13,987 nt of DNA from an uncultured Collinsella sp. (GCA_900549065.1 URNC01000040.1:1-13987); one strand, 5' to 3'. Numbered from the stretch's first letter, positions 6,561 through 13,566 are shown. Numbers and translations are program-made. The notes: generated by a model not told the origin, from the sequence alone.

Positions 6561-9500
6561 CTACTTCTTAATGCCGCGCCCCAGGCGCTTGGCGACCGAT
6601 GCAACGGCCTCCTCACTGGCCGGTCCACAGCTCACGCAGCCGTCATGGGCACGCATCTGGCCGGTGACCTCGTCCATCGCGAGCGGCGCCACCTTCTCGA
6701 GCTTAAAGCCCTTACCGGCGCGCATGTTCTCCTTGGCCACGCTAATCATGAGCTTAATACGGTTGAGCTGGTTGACCTCGGACGCACCGGGGTCGTAGTC
6801 CACCGCGACGATATTGCTCTCGGGGTGCTGACGGCGCAGCTCCTTGATCACGGCCTTGCCCACCACGTGATTGGGCAGGCACGCGAAGGGCTGCGTGCAG
6901 ATGATGTTGGGCGCACCGTGGTCAATCAGATCGAGCATCTCGGCCGTGAGTAACCAGCCCTCGCCCATGTTGTTGCACACCGAAAGCACCGTACGAGCCT
7001 TGTCCGCCATGGTGCCAATGCGCTCGGGCGCCTCGAAACGGCGGGACTTTTCGAGCATCTCCTCCACCGGCGTGCGCATCCAGTCCACCAGCTTAATGAG
7101 TGCCTGCATGCTAGCGCGCGCCGTGGCAGAGCTTCCCAGCTCGTCTTTTTGCAGCTCGGCATTGCTCATGGAGTACAGGAAGAAGTCGAGCAGGCCCGGC
7201 ACCACAGCCTCGCAGCCCTCGCGCTCAATGACATCGACCACGTGGTTGTTGGCCGTGGGGTGGAACTTGACCAGAATCTCGCCGACCACGCCCACGCGCG
7301 GCTTGGTGCCCTCGCCCACGAGCGGCATGGTGTCGAACGCGCGGATGGCCTCACGCGCAAGCTTGGTGTAGTTGTGCCTGTTGAACTTGGGCGCCAGCTT
7401 GCGGGCGCGCGCCATGTACTCCTCGTAGAGCGCGTTGGCGGCGCCGGGCGTGGCCTCGTACGGGCGGCAACGATAGAGCATCTGCATCATCACGTCGCCA
7501 AAGAGCACCGCGTAGACTGCCTGCTTAAGCAGCGCCGGCGTAATCTTAAAGCCGGGGTTATCCTCGCCGAGCGCCACGGCCGAAAGCGAGATCACCGGGA
7601 TCTCGGGGTGGCCGCTCTCGCGCAGGGCCTTGCGGATGAGTGCGATGTAGTTGGTGGCACGGCAGCCGCCGCCGGTCTGGCTGATAACCACGGCCGTCTT
7701 GGACAGGTCGTACCGGCCGCTCTCGATGGCCTCCATAATCTGGCCCGTTACCAGAATCGACGGGTAGCAAATGTCATTGTTCACATAGCGCAGGCCAGCC
7801 TCGACAGCGTCGTGATCGGTCGAGGGCAGCAGCTCCAAGTTGTAGCCAGCACCACGGAACACCTCTTTGACCAGGTCAAAGTGGATCGGCGCCATCTGCG
7901 GGCACAGGATGGTGTAGCCCTCCTCGCGCATCTGCTCGGTAAAGGGCACCTTGGGCCACGCGGTCGAAGCGCTCTCGCGCTGAGCCTCAAACGTGTACTT
8001 GCGGCTCGCGAACGCGGGGGCATCCGTAGAGGGCGCCACCGGCGCGGCATCGCCCTGCTCGTAGGCCTCGCCCGCGGCCGTGGCCTCGGCCAAGCGCTCG
8101 GCCTCCTGGTCCTTGAGCGCTGCCATGAGCGAGCGGATGCGGATGCGCGCGGCACCCAGGTTGGACACCTCGTCGATCTTGAGCACGGTGTAGATCTTGC
8201 CGCTGGCCTCCAGAATCTCCTGCACCTGGTCGGTGGTCAGAGCGTCCAGGCCGCAGCCGAAAGAGTTGAGCTGAATCAGGTCCAGGTCGTTGCGCATCGT
8301 CACAAAACGGGCGACGGCGTACAGGCGGCTGTGGTACATCCACTGGTCGACGACGCGAATCGGACGCTCGGGCTTCACCAGGTGCGCGAGCGAATCCTCG
8401 GTAAAGACCGCAAAGCCAAAGCTCGAGATAAGCTCAGGCAGGGCGTGGTTGATCTCGGGGTCGTTATGGTAAGGACGGCCGGCGAGTACGATGCCATGGC
8501 CGCCGTGGTCCTCGACCCACTTAAGGGCCTCCTCGCCCATGGTCTGGATATCCTCGTGGAAGCGCGCATCGGCCTCAAAAGCAGCGTTGACGGCGGCATC
8601 GACCTCGGAGCGTGTGATCTTTGGACCGCGCACGCGACCGCGACCGGCTTGCGCATCGGCCACGCGGTCGACGGCGAGCACCTGGTACAGGCGGCGCTTG
8701 AGCTCGGTCTTGTCGTGATAGGGCACAAACGGGTACAGGAACTCGATGTTCTGCTCGCGGATCTCATCGATGTTGAGCGCCAGCGCCGTGGGGTAACTCA
8801 TGACGATGGGGCAGTTGTAGCAGTTACCGGCGGTCGGGTCCTCCTTGCGCTCCCAGCGCACGCACGGCATCCAAATGAAGTCGACGTCACGGTCAATAAG
8901 GTTCATCACGTGGCCGTGGCTCATCTTGGCCGGATAGCACACGCTCTCGGACGGCATGGACTCGATGCCCGCCTGGTAGGTCTTTTTGCTCGACTGGTCG
9001 GACAGCTGCACGCTAAAGCCCAGGCGCGTAAAGAACGCATGCCAGAAGGGGTAGTTCTCGTACATGTTGAGTGCGCGCGGGATGCCGACGGTGCCGCGCG
9101 GGGCCTCGTCGGGGCTCAGCACCTCACGGTTAAACAGCAGATCGTTTTTCTTTTTGAAGAGGTTGGGGGCCTCGGTCTTCTGCTTTTTGTGGCCGGCGCC
9201 CTTCTCGCAGCGGTTGCCGGTGATAAAGCGCCTGCCGCCGCCAAAGTCGTTGACGGTGAGCTGGCAGTTGTTGGAGCAACGGCCGCAGCGGACATGCTTT
9301 TGCGTCACGGTGAGGTGCGCGATGTCCTCGGCCGAAAGGATGGTCGAGGTGCCATCGGCGCCGGCGCGATCGCGGGCGAGCAGGGCAGCACCATAGGCAC
9401 CCATGCAGCCGGCGATGTCGGGACGCACGGCATGGACGCCGGTGAGCTGCTCAAACGCGCGCAGCGTGGCATCGGACATAAAGGTGCCGCCCTGGACGAT

Positions 9501-11342
9501 TACCTGGCTACCGATCTCCTTGGGGTCACGCAGCTTAATGACCTTGAACAGAGCATTCTTGATGACGGAATAGGACAGGCCGGCCGCGATGTCGCCCACC
9601 GTGGCGCCTTCCTTTTGCGCCTGCTTGACGCGCGAGTTCATAAAGACCGTGCAGCGGCTGCCCAGGTCGACGGGGGCCTTGGCATGGATGGCGGCATCGG
9701 CAAACGCGCGCACGTCCATGTTCATAGACACGGCGAAACTCTCGATAAAGCTGCCGCAGCCCGACGAGCAGGCCTCGTTGAGCATGATGTGTTCGATGAC
9801 GCCGTCCTTGACGCGCAGGCACTTCATGTCCTGGCCGCCGATGTCCAGAATGAACTCGACGCCGGGCAGGAATGCCTTGGCGCCACGCAGGTGCGCAACG
9901 GTCTCGATCTCGCCGGAGTCGGCCTTGAGGGCCTCGATGAGCAGCGCCTCGCCGTAGCCCGTGGTGGTCACGTGGCCAATGGTGCAGCCCGCGGGAATGT
10001 GATTGTAGAAATCGGCCATGATGACCTTGGCCGTGCCCAAGATGTCGCCGTTGTTGTTGCCGTACCAGGTGTGCAGCAGCTGACCGTCCTCGCCCACGAG
10101 CGCGGCCTTCATGGTGGTGGAGCCGGCGTCGATGCCGATGAACACGCGGCCGGTGTAGCCTTCGAGCTTGCCCTTGGGGACGACTTCGGTGTCGTGGCGA
10201 CCCTTGAACTCGGCAAAGTCCTCGTCGGTAGCAAAGAGCGGATCCAGGCGCTCGACCTCAGCACCCTGCGTGTCGCCCAAGCTGTCGATGGCCTCGATGA
10301 GCTGCGGGAACGTGCTGAGCTTGTTGGACTCGTGCGCCATGGCGGCGCCGCTCGCCACAAACAGGTGGGCGTTTTGGGGCACGATGCGGTGCTCCTCGTC
10401 CAGGTTGAGCGTGAGGTAGAAGCGGTGGCGCAGCTCGGAGAGATACTGCAGCGGGCCGCCCAGGAAGGCGACGTTACCACGGATGGGACGGCCGCACGCC
10501 AGGCCCGAGATGGTCTGGGTCACGACGGCCTGGAAGATGGAGGCGGCGACGTCCTCGGGGCGGGCACCCTCGTTGAGCAGCGGCTGCACGTCGGTCTTGG
10601 CAAAGACGCCGCAACGGCTGGCGATGGGATAGATGGTGGTGGCGTTGGCCGCGAGTTCGTTGAGGCCGCTCGCGTCGGTGTGCAGCAGGGTTGCCATCTG
10701 ATCGATGAAGGCGCCCGTGCCGCCGGCGCAGGTGCCGTTCATGCGCTGCTCGATGCCGTTGTCGAAGTAGATGATCTTGGCGTCCTCGCCGCCCAACTCG
10801 ATGGCGACGTCGGTGGCCGGGATAAGGGTCTCGACAGCGCGTTTACTGGCGATGACCTCCTGGACAAACTCCAGGTCGAGCCACTGGGACAGCAGCAGAC
10901 CGCCCGAGCCGGTAATGGCGCAGGTCATCTGGGCCGTCGGCAGCACGGTCGCGGCACCCTCGAACAGGTCGCGGGCGCAGGCACGAACGTCGGTATGGTG
11001 GCGCTGGTACTTGGCGTAGACGATCTGGTTGTCGTCGTTGAGCACGGCGAGCTTAACGGTGGTGGAGCCCACGTCGATGCCCAGGTGCAGGTTGCCGCGG
11101 GCGGCCTCGGGGTTGAAGATCGCGCCTTCGGGAGCGTGGACGGCGGCTACGGGCTCAGCGGCGGTGGCGAGCTCGCTAGCGATGGACGTCTCCCCTGCCG
11201 CGTTCTTGGCATCGGCAACTGCCTCGGCAACTTTCTCGGCAGCCGCGGTCGCGGCCTTCTGCGCGGCGTCCACCACGGCGGGCGCGGCCTCGCGTGCGGC
11301 AGCGACCATACGATCCTTGATGCCCTCGACGAGTTTGCTCAT
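6561..11342 (-). CDS. Fused 2-hydroxyacyl-CoA dehydratase activase-type ATPase with DUF2229 and HgdB-like regions
   Basis: The protein has 1593 residues. Residues 1-80 are an Ala/Lys/Glu-rich amphipathic extension. Two BadF/BcrA/HgdC-type ATPase domains follow. Domain 1 (about 86-335) has GIDVGSTTVK 88-97 and ELGGEDAK 182-189. Domain 2 (about 400-655) has GIDAGSTTMK 403-412 and DIGGQDMK 500-507. Each keeps both cysteines that in HgdC bridge a [4Fe-4S] cluster between subunits: Cys205 and Cys244, Cys525 and Cys564. Next come a Cys cluster (686, 689, 693, 712), a DUF2229-like region (about 750-960, GIPRALNMYE, then CYPAKMSHGHV and CYNCP) and an HgdB-like region (about 1130-1590) ending with CVSCGP. 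Known relatives use ATP to fire single low-potential electrons into 2-hydroxyacyl-CoA dehydratases or benzoyl-CoA reductases. The substrate system here is unknown and no separate dehydratase is nearby. The start is set by AGAGGAGAGA at 11345-11354, overlapping the TetR stop. Confidence 0.9.
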   Translation of the reverse strand: MSKLVEGIKDRMVAAAREAAPAVVDAAQKAATAAAEKVAEAVADAKNAAGETSIASELATAAEPVAAVHAPEGAIFNPEAARGNLHLGIDVGSTTVKLAVLNDDNQIVYAKYQRHHTDVRACARDLFEGAATVLPTAQMTCAITGSGGLLLSQWLDLEFVQEVIASKRAVETLIPATDVAIELGGEDAKIIYFDNGIEQRMNGTCAGGTGAFIDQMATLLHTDASGLNELAANATTIYPIASRCGVFAKTDVQPLLNEGARPEDVAASIFQAVVTQTISGLACGRPIRGNVAFLGGPLQYLSELRHRFYLTLNLDEEHRIVPQNAHLFVASGAAMAHESNKLSTFPQLIEAIDSLGDTQGAEVERLDPLFATDEDFAEFKGRHDTEVVPKGKLEGYTGRVFIGIDAGSTTMKAALVGEDGQLLHTWYGNNNGDILGTAKVIMADFYNHIPAGCTIGHVTTTGYGEALLIEALKADSGEIETVAHLRGAKAFLPGVEFILDIGGQDMKCLRVKDGVIEHIMLNEACSSGCGSFIESFAVSMNMDVRAFADAAIHAKAPVDLGSRCTVFMNSRVKQAQKEGATVGDIAAGLSYSVIKNALFKVIKLRDPKEIGSQVIVQGGTFMSDATLRAFEQLTGVHAVRPDIAGCMGAYGAALLARDRAGADGTSTILSAEDIAHLTVTQKHVRCGRCSNNCQLTVNDFGGGRRFITGNRCEKGAGHKKQKTEAPNLFKKKNDLLFNREVLSPDEAPRGTVGIPRALNMYENYPFWHAFFTRLGFSVQLSDQSSKKTYQAGIESMPSESVCYPAKMSHGHVMNLIDRDVDFIWMPCVRWERKEDPTAGNCYNCPIVMSYPTALALNIDEIREQNIEFLYPFVPYHDKTELKRRLYQVLAVDRVADAQAGRGRVRGPKITRSEVDAAVNAAFEADARFHEDIQTMGEEALKWVEDHGGHGIVLAGRPYHNDPEINHALPELISSFGFAVFTEDSLAHLVKPERPIRVVDQWMYHSRLYAVARFVTMRNDLDLIQLNSFGCGLDALTTDQVQEILEASGKIYTVLKIDEVSNLGAARIRIRSLMAALKDQEAERLAEATAAGEAYEQGDAAPVAPSTDAPAFASRKYTFEAQRESASTAWPKVPFTEQMREEGYTILCPQMAPIHFDLVKEVFRGAGYNLELLPSTDHDAVEAGLRYVNNDICYPSILVTGQIMEAIESGRYDLSKTAVVISQTGGGCRATNYIALIRKALRESGHPEIPVISLSAVALGEDNPGFKITPALLKQAVYAVLFGDVMMQMLYRCRPYEATPGAANALYEEYMARARKLAPKFNRHNYTKLAREAIRAFDTMPLVGEGTKPRVGVVGEILVKFHPTANNHVVDVIEREGCEAVVPGLLDFFLYSMSNAELQKDELGSSATARASMQALIKLVDWMRTPVEEMLEKSRRFEAPERIGTMADKARTVLSVCNNMGEGWLLTAEMLDLIDHGAPNIICTQPFACLPNHVVGKAVIKELRRQHPESNIVAVDYDPGASEVNQLNRIKLMISVAKENMRAGKGFKLEKVAPLAMDEVTGQMRAHDGCVSCGPASEEAVASVAKRLGRGIKK

Positions 11343-11353
11343 TGTCTCTCCTC

Positions 11354-12064
11354 TTAGTTGTTGGACTCGACGGTTGCGGCGGTGTCGGCCGCGTCCTCGA
11401 GCTGCAAGTTCAATAGCTTCATGCCGTATTCCGGCACGTTGATATCGATGGGTTGGCCATACAGGTCACCAGGGCGCACAAAAGCGAGCACCGTCATAAT
11501 GCGCGCCATGGCCTCGGGCGATTCGGTGAGCCCACGCTCAAACCAGCGCTGAATCATGCCGACCTCGGCACTCACGACGTAGGTGACGTAGTAGTCAAAG
11601 AACGTGCCCAGCGCCAGGCCCAAAATGCCCGTCTGCGCACGCGGCACCACAGCCTCACGCGCGGTGTCGATGATCCTTTTAATGAAGGCCTGGTCGCCGC
11701 CCGGACCCAGCAGCACACCGATTAAGTCGCGGTTGGCCGCAAGATAACGCAGCAGCTCAACCGAACCGGGCGCCGGCTCGAGCTCATCGATATTGTGATA
11801 GAGATCAGGCAGCTGAGCTGCGGTGATGAGCTCAATGCGCTCACGGATCTCGGCCAGCAAGCCGTCCTCGATTTGATTGATAAAGTCGGGGATATCGCGG
11901 TAGTGCGAATAGAACGTGCGGCGCGTAAGGCCAGCGCGCTCGGTGAGCGACGCGACATTAATGCGCGAAAGGTCGCCGCTTTCGGCAAGCTCACTGGCAA
12001 GTGCCTGGCGAAGGGCACGCTGCGAGCGAAGGGACCGGCGATCGCATTTCTCGAGCTGGGACAA
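11354..12064 (-). CDS. TetR/AcrR-family transcriptional regulator (TTG start)
   Basis: This 236-aa one-domain regulator has the TetR helix-turn-helix at about residues 36-56 (VASLTERAGLTRRTFYSHY). Its C-terminal ligand domain resembles the DhaS-like TetR_C_8 type: YLAANRDLIGVLLG near 107-120, then GTFFDYYV...GMIQRWFERGLTESPE near 153-183. The start codon is TTG at 12064, chosen because AAGGAGG (12075-12069) lies 4 nt upstream and the helix-turn-helix falls at the usual distance from the N-terminus; there is no ATG between that site and the conserved part. It precedes the activase by 11 nt, and the activase Shine-Dalgarno overlaps its stop codon, so the two are co-transcribed and probably translationally coupled. 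It most likely represses its own operon through the repeats at 12086-12128. The ligand is unknown; an acyl-CoA or fatty-acid-like effector is a guess from the neighbour. Confidence 0.88.
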   Translation of the reverse strand: MSQLEKCDRRSLRSQRALRQALASELAESGDLSRINVASLTERAGLTRRTFYSHYRDIPDFINQIEDGLLAEIRERIELITAAQLPDLYHNIDELEPAPGSVELLRYLAANRDLIGVLLGPGGDQAFIKRIIDTAREAVVPRAQTGILGLALGTFFDYYVTYVVSAEVGMIQRWFERGLTESPEAMARIMTVLAFVRPGDLYGQPIDINVPEYGMKLLNLQLEDAADTAATVESNN

Positions 12065-12085
12065 GCGTCCTCCTTGTTACTCAGC

Positions 12086-12134
12086 CTGTGCGCTATTGCA
12101 CAGTGCGAGTATTATTGCACACCGTGTGTATCAA
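12086..12134 (-). promoter_or_regulatory. Promoter and likely autoregulatory operators of the TetR-activase operon
   Basis: Reading the minus strand, an extended -10 (TGC-AATAAT, 12119-12111) lies about 47 bp before the TTG start. The 9-mer TATTGCACA occurs twice on the plus strand (12094-12102 and 12113-12121), 19 bp apart: one copy over the -10, the other just after the expected transcription start. Each copy also lies in an inverted repeat: CTGTGC/GCACAG (12086-12103) and CACAC-C-GTGTG (12118-12128). TTGATA at 12134-12129 is too close to serve as a well-spaced -35. The arrangement fits repression by the TetR protein encoded just downstream. Confidence 0.5.
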
Positions 12135-12153
12135 CACGTAAAGGCAATATTTG

Positions 12154-12188
12154 GAATGTGACAAAGGGGCTATCCCTTTGTCACATTC
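12154..12188. repeat. REP-like palindrome, copy 1
   Basis: A perfect 15-bp inverted repeat, GAATGTGACAAAGGG, then loop GCTAT, then the complement (12154-12168 with 12174-12188). The 11-bp core GTGACAAAGGG, the 5-nt GCTnT loop and the following CCCTTTGTCACATT recur at 12594-12623. Neither strand has a T tract after it, so it is not a standard terminator. Its form is that of an interspersed extragenic palindrome. Confidence 0.8.
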
Positions 12189-12242
12189 AGCGACCGCCTA
12201 GGTTGTGCCAGTTGTGCCTGGCTTTTGGAGCGGCATTGCCGA

Positions 12243-12271
12243 TTGTTCAAAATGTCATTCGTGGGTAGAAT
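12243..12271 (+). promoter_or_regulatory. Sigma70-like promoter for the antisense small-RNA candidate
   Basis: TTGTTC (12243-12248) and TAGAAT (12266-12271) are separated by exactly 17 bp; the -10 matches consensus at five of six positions, the -35 at three. Transcription would begin near 12278 and run to the hairpin terminator ending at 12360, with no plausible coding frame between. Confidence 0.5.
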
Positions 12272-12277
12272 AGTGTC

Positions 12278-12360
12278 GACGGCAGCCCAAGTTCTGGAAA
12301 GCTGGGCAGCGCCGTTGCTTGGATTAAGGGGTCAACGCCTTAGCGGCGGCGACCCCTTTT
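12278..12360 (+). ncRNA. Candidate ~83-nt structured small RNA, antisense to the toxin-like ORF's 3' end
   Basis: Between a good -10 and an intrinsic terminator lies a short transcript with two stem-loops and no ribosome site. The 5' stem pairs ACGGC with GCCGT (12279-12283 with 12311-12315) and GCCCA with TGGGC (12285-12289 with 12303-12307). The 3' stem is the terminator at 12326-12360. Its last 21 nt are complementary to the final codons and stop of the convergent 41-codon ORF, more if the toxin transcript reads through. It could act as a type I antitoxin. It does not resemble 6S, SRP, tmRNA or a riboswitch I know. Confidence 0.45.
12326..12360 (+). terminator. Hairpin terminator covering the toxin-like ORF's stop codon
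   Basis: The stem is a symmetric two-part helix: AAGGGGTC with GACCCCTT (12326-12333 with 12351-12358) and inner CGCC with GGCG (12336-12339 with 12345-12348), joined by 2-nt internal loops, closed by TTAGC and followed by T residues to 12360. The T tract favours the plus strand; on the minus strand the tail is only TTAATCC. The TAA of the convergent ORF (12342-12340) lies in the loop. Confidence 0.7.
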
Positions 12361-12465
12361 ACGTTGCTTCGAACGTTGCTTGAGTGCCTCGGAAAGCCCG
12401 ACGAGCGCCGTGGAGAACGAGACCAAAGCGGTCAGAAGTCTCACGAAATCAATCAGATCGGTCAT
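12340..12465 (-). CDS. 41-aa single-helix peptide with basic tail; candidate type I toxin
   Basis: This short gene reads MTDLIDFVRLLTALVSFSTA then LVGLSEALK and a strongly basic end with KQRKRGRRR. Residues about 4-25 would form one membrane helix, and nine of the last twelve residues are Lys or Arg. The layout (short acidic N-terminus, one helix, cationic tail) resembles small membrane-acting type I toxins and holin-like peptides, though I recognise no specific family. ATG 12465 is preceded, at 5 nt, by GGGAGGTGA (12479-12471), a near-perfect Shine-Dalgarno, which is why I consider it real. That site can pair with CCTCC at 12491-12487. A small-RNA candidate converges on its 3' end. A phosphatase gene lies upstream and a regulator downstream on the same strand, with no sign of co-transcription. 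A stand-alone regulatory membrane peptide is an alternative. Confidence 0.6.
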   Translation of the reverse strand: MTDLIDFVRLLTALVSFSTALVGLSEALKQRSKQRKRGRRR

Positions 12466-12473
12466 GGGCATCA

Positions 12474-12491
12474 CCTCCCATCAGATGGAGG
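12474..12491 (-). promoter_or_regulatory. Stem-loop able to hide the toxin-like ORF's ribosome site
   Basis: On the minus strand CCTCCATC (12491-12484) can pair with GAT-G-GGAGG with one bulged G, covering the core of the Shine-Dalgarno sequence GGGAGGTGA. A second small hairpin, GGGC-AAC-GCCC, lies just 5' of it. Sequestering the ribosome site in the leader is a usual feature of type I toxin mRNAs. Confidence 0.4.
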
Positions 12492-12529
12492 GCGTTGCCC
12501 GGCACATGGAACTGCCGCCAACAGTATCA

Positions 12530-12559
12530 ATTCTATCAAAGCGCAGTTAGATATGCGAA
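12530..12559 (-). promoter_or_regulatory. Candidate promoter of the toxin-like ORF
   Basis: On the minus strand TTCGCA (12559-12554) and TAGAAT (12535-12530) are 18 bp apart. The -10 is the same hexamer as that of the convergent small RNA. Transcription would start near 12523, giving a leader of about 58 nt that contains the stem-loops. Confidence 0.4.
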
Positions 12560-12593
12560 TGTTTGTTCGTATTTCAAGAGACCAGCGTCACCT

Positions 12594-12620
12594 GTGACAA
12601 AGGGGCTGTCCCTTTGTCAC
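12594..12620. repeat. REP-like palindrome, copy 2
   Basis: An 11-bp perfect inverted repeat, GTGACAAAGGG with CCCTTTGTCAC (12594-12604 with 12610-12620) and loop GCTGT. It is the same element as at 12154-12188, with one loop base changed and shorter outer arms. It begins one base from the stop codon of the HAD gene (12624-12622), so it also forms the 3' end of that transcript, although there is no T tract after it. Confidence 0.8.
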
Positions 12621-12621
12621 A

Positions 12622-13485
12622 TTATTCGATTACGGTGCAGGAATTCTGCTTGTGCATGGTGGCAAGCATGTGTTTGGGAACGGCGTGGGCCATGCAGCTA
12701 CCGATAGTCGCGCTCGCGGCGGCCTTGGCCGCGTCACTGCCGTTTTTGGTCGCGTAGCTATGGCGGAAGCGTTTGAGCATGGCAATGTCGTTGCCGCCGT
12801 CTCCGTAAACCGCGACCTCGTCCTCGGCAATGCCGTAGTAGCCCGCCAGCCAGGCCACACTCTCGCCCTTGTTGCACGCCACGTCCGTGATCTCGAACAT
12901 CACCGGATCAAACGGCGCGTTGACCACACGGTCCGAGCGCTCGGCCAAATACGCCTTAAGGTCGCGCTCCAGCTCGGGCGAGGTCACGCGACAGTTGATC
13001 TTGCACACATCGTGGCGCAGGATGTCACCGATCGACTGGTCGAAATACTGTTCCTCGTGGTACCCGCCACGTGCACGCATACCGCGCATCACGATGCGCT
13101 TGATAGGACTGTCTTTTTTAAAGCCTGCCTGGTGCATCTCGAACGATCCACTCGAGAACATGCCATCGGGCGTGGAGCAGTCAAAACAGATATCCGGAAA
13201 CTCCTTGAGCAGCTCCTCGGTAATCTGCGAGTCGATGGTCCAGGTCCTGAGCACCTCGCCATGGCTGTCGCGCACGATGGACCCATTGGAGCAGCAGGCG
13301 TCGAGTGCCAAACCTGTAAAGCCATGCTCGCCGATTGGCAACGTCGAGCGTCCGGTCGCGGGAACCACATGCAGGCCAGCCTCGGTCAGCTCGCGAATGG
13401 CACGGCGGATGGTCCCATCCGCCTCGTGCAAGGCGTTCAGCAGCGTTCCGTCTAAGTCACTCGCAAACATCTTGATCATGGGCAT
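12622..13485 (-). CDS. Cof-type HAD-superfamily phosphatase
   Basis: This 287-aa soluble protein has the four HAD motifs in order. Motif I is DLDGTLL with nucleophile Asp10 and general acid Asp12; motif II is ATGRS with Thr44; motif III is Lys206 in NKGES; motif IV is GDGGNDIAML with Asp229 and Asp233. The large insert between motifs II and III (about 85-195) is the C2-type cap of the Cof/YbiV group, which dephosphorylates sugar phosphates, PLP or similar small substrates; the cap is Cys-rich (Cys100, 103, 161, 165) and gives no substrate. After motif IV the segment YATKNGSDAAKAAA occupies the place of the usual Cof motif around NA...K. AAGGAG lies just upstream of ATG 13485; ATG 13479 is nearly as good. 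It follows the P-II gene after an 81-bp gap containing a hairpin, so co-transcription would need read-through. Confidence 0.88.
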   Translation of the reverse strand: MPMIKMFASDLDGTLLNALHEADGTIRRAIRELTEAGLHVVPATGRSTLPIGEHGFTGLALDACCSNGSIVRDSHGEVLRTWTIDSQITEELLKEFPDICFDCSTPDGMFSSGSFEMHQAGFKKDSPIKRIVMRGMRARGGYHEEQYFDQSIGDILRHDVCKINCRVTSPELERDLKAYLAERSDRVVNAPFDPVMFEITDVACNKGESVAWLAGYYGIAEDEVAVYGDGGNDIAMLKRFRHSYATKNGSDAAKAAASATIGSCMAHAVPKHMLATMHKQNSCTVIE

Positions 13486-13520
13486 GCCTCTCCTTCGTCT
13501 GCACGATATTGTAGACGAGA

Positions 13521-13550
13521 ACGGGCGCGCCCCAAGAGAGGCGCGCCCGT
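13521..13550 (-). terminator. Hairpin after the P-II gene
   Basis: A perfect 11-bp GC-rich stem (ACGGGCGCGCC, 13521-13531 with 13540-13550) encloses an 8-nt loop. On the minus strand it follows the P-II stop by 16 bp and is trailed by TCTCGTCT, a weak T-rich tail, so it may end or only attenuate transcription into the HAD gene. Confidence 0.55.
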
Positions 13551-13566
13551 CAGGCGAAAGATTGTC

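Noticed and set aside
7149..11357. A 1402-codon open frame on the plus strand, antisense to the activase
   Set aside because: It is the mirror of a high-GC coding sequence: the minus-strand protein has clear domains and motifs, while the antisense translation is a low-complexity mix of Gly, Val, Leu and Asp with no recognisable domain. Codon bias alone keeps such frames free of stops.
12154..12188. Reading the first GTGACAAAGGG palindrome as a terminator of the TetR operon or the small RNA
   Set aside because: It lies upstream of both transcripts' starts and has no T tract on either strand; the match to the second copy makes a dispersed repeat the better reading.
12364..12707. Plus-strand frames of 77 and 107 codons across the toxin-like ORF
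   Set aside because: They are antisense to the small ORF and its leader, run through the repeat palindrome into the phosphatase gene, and lack ribosome sites.
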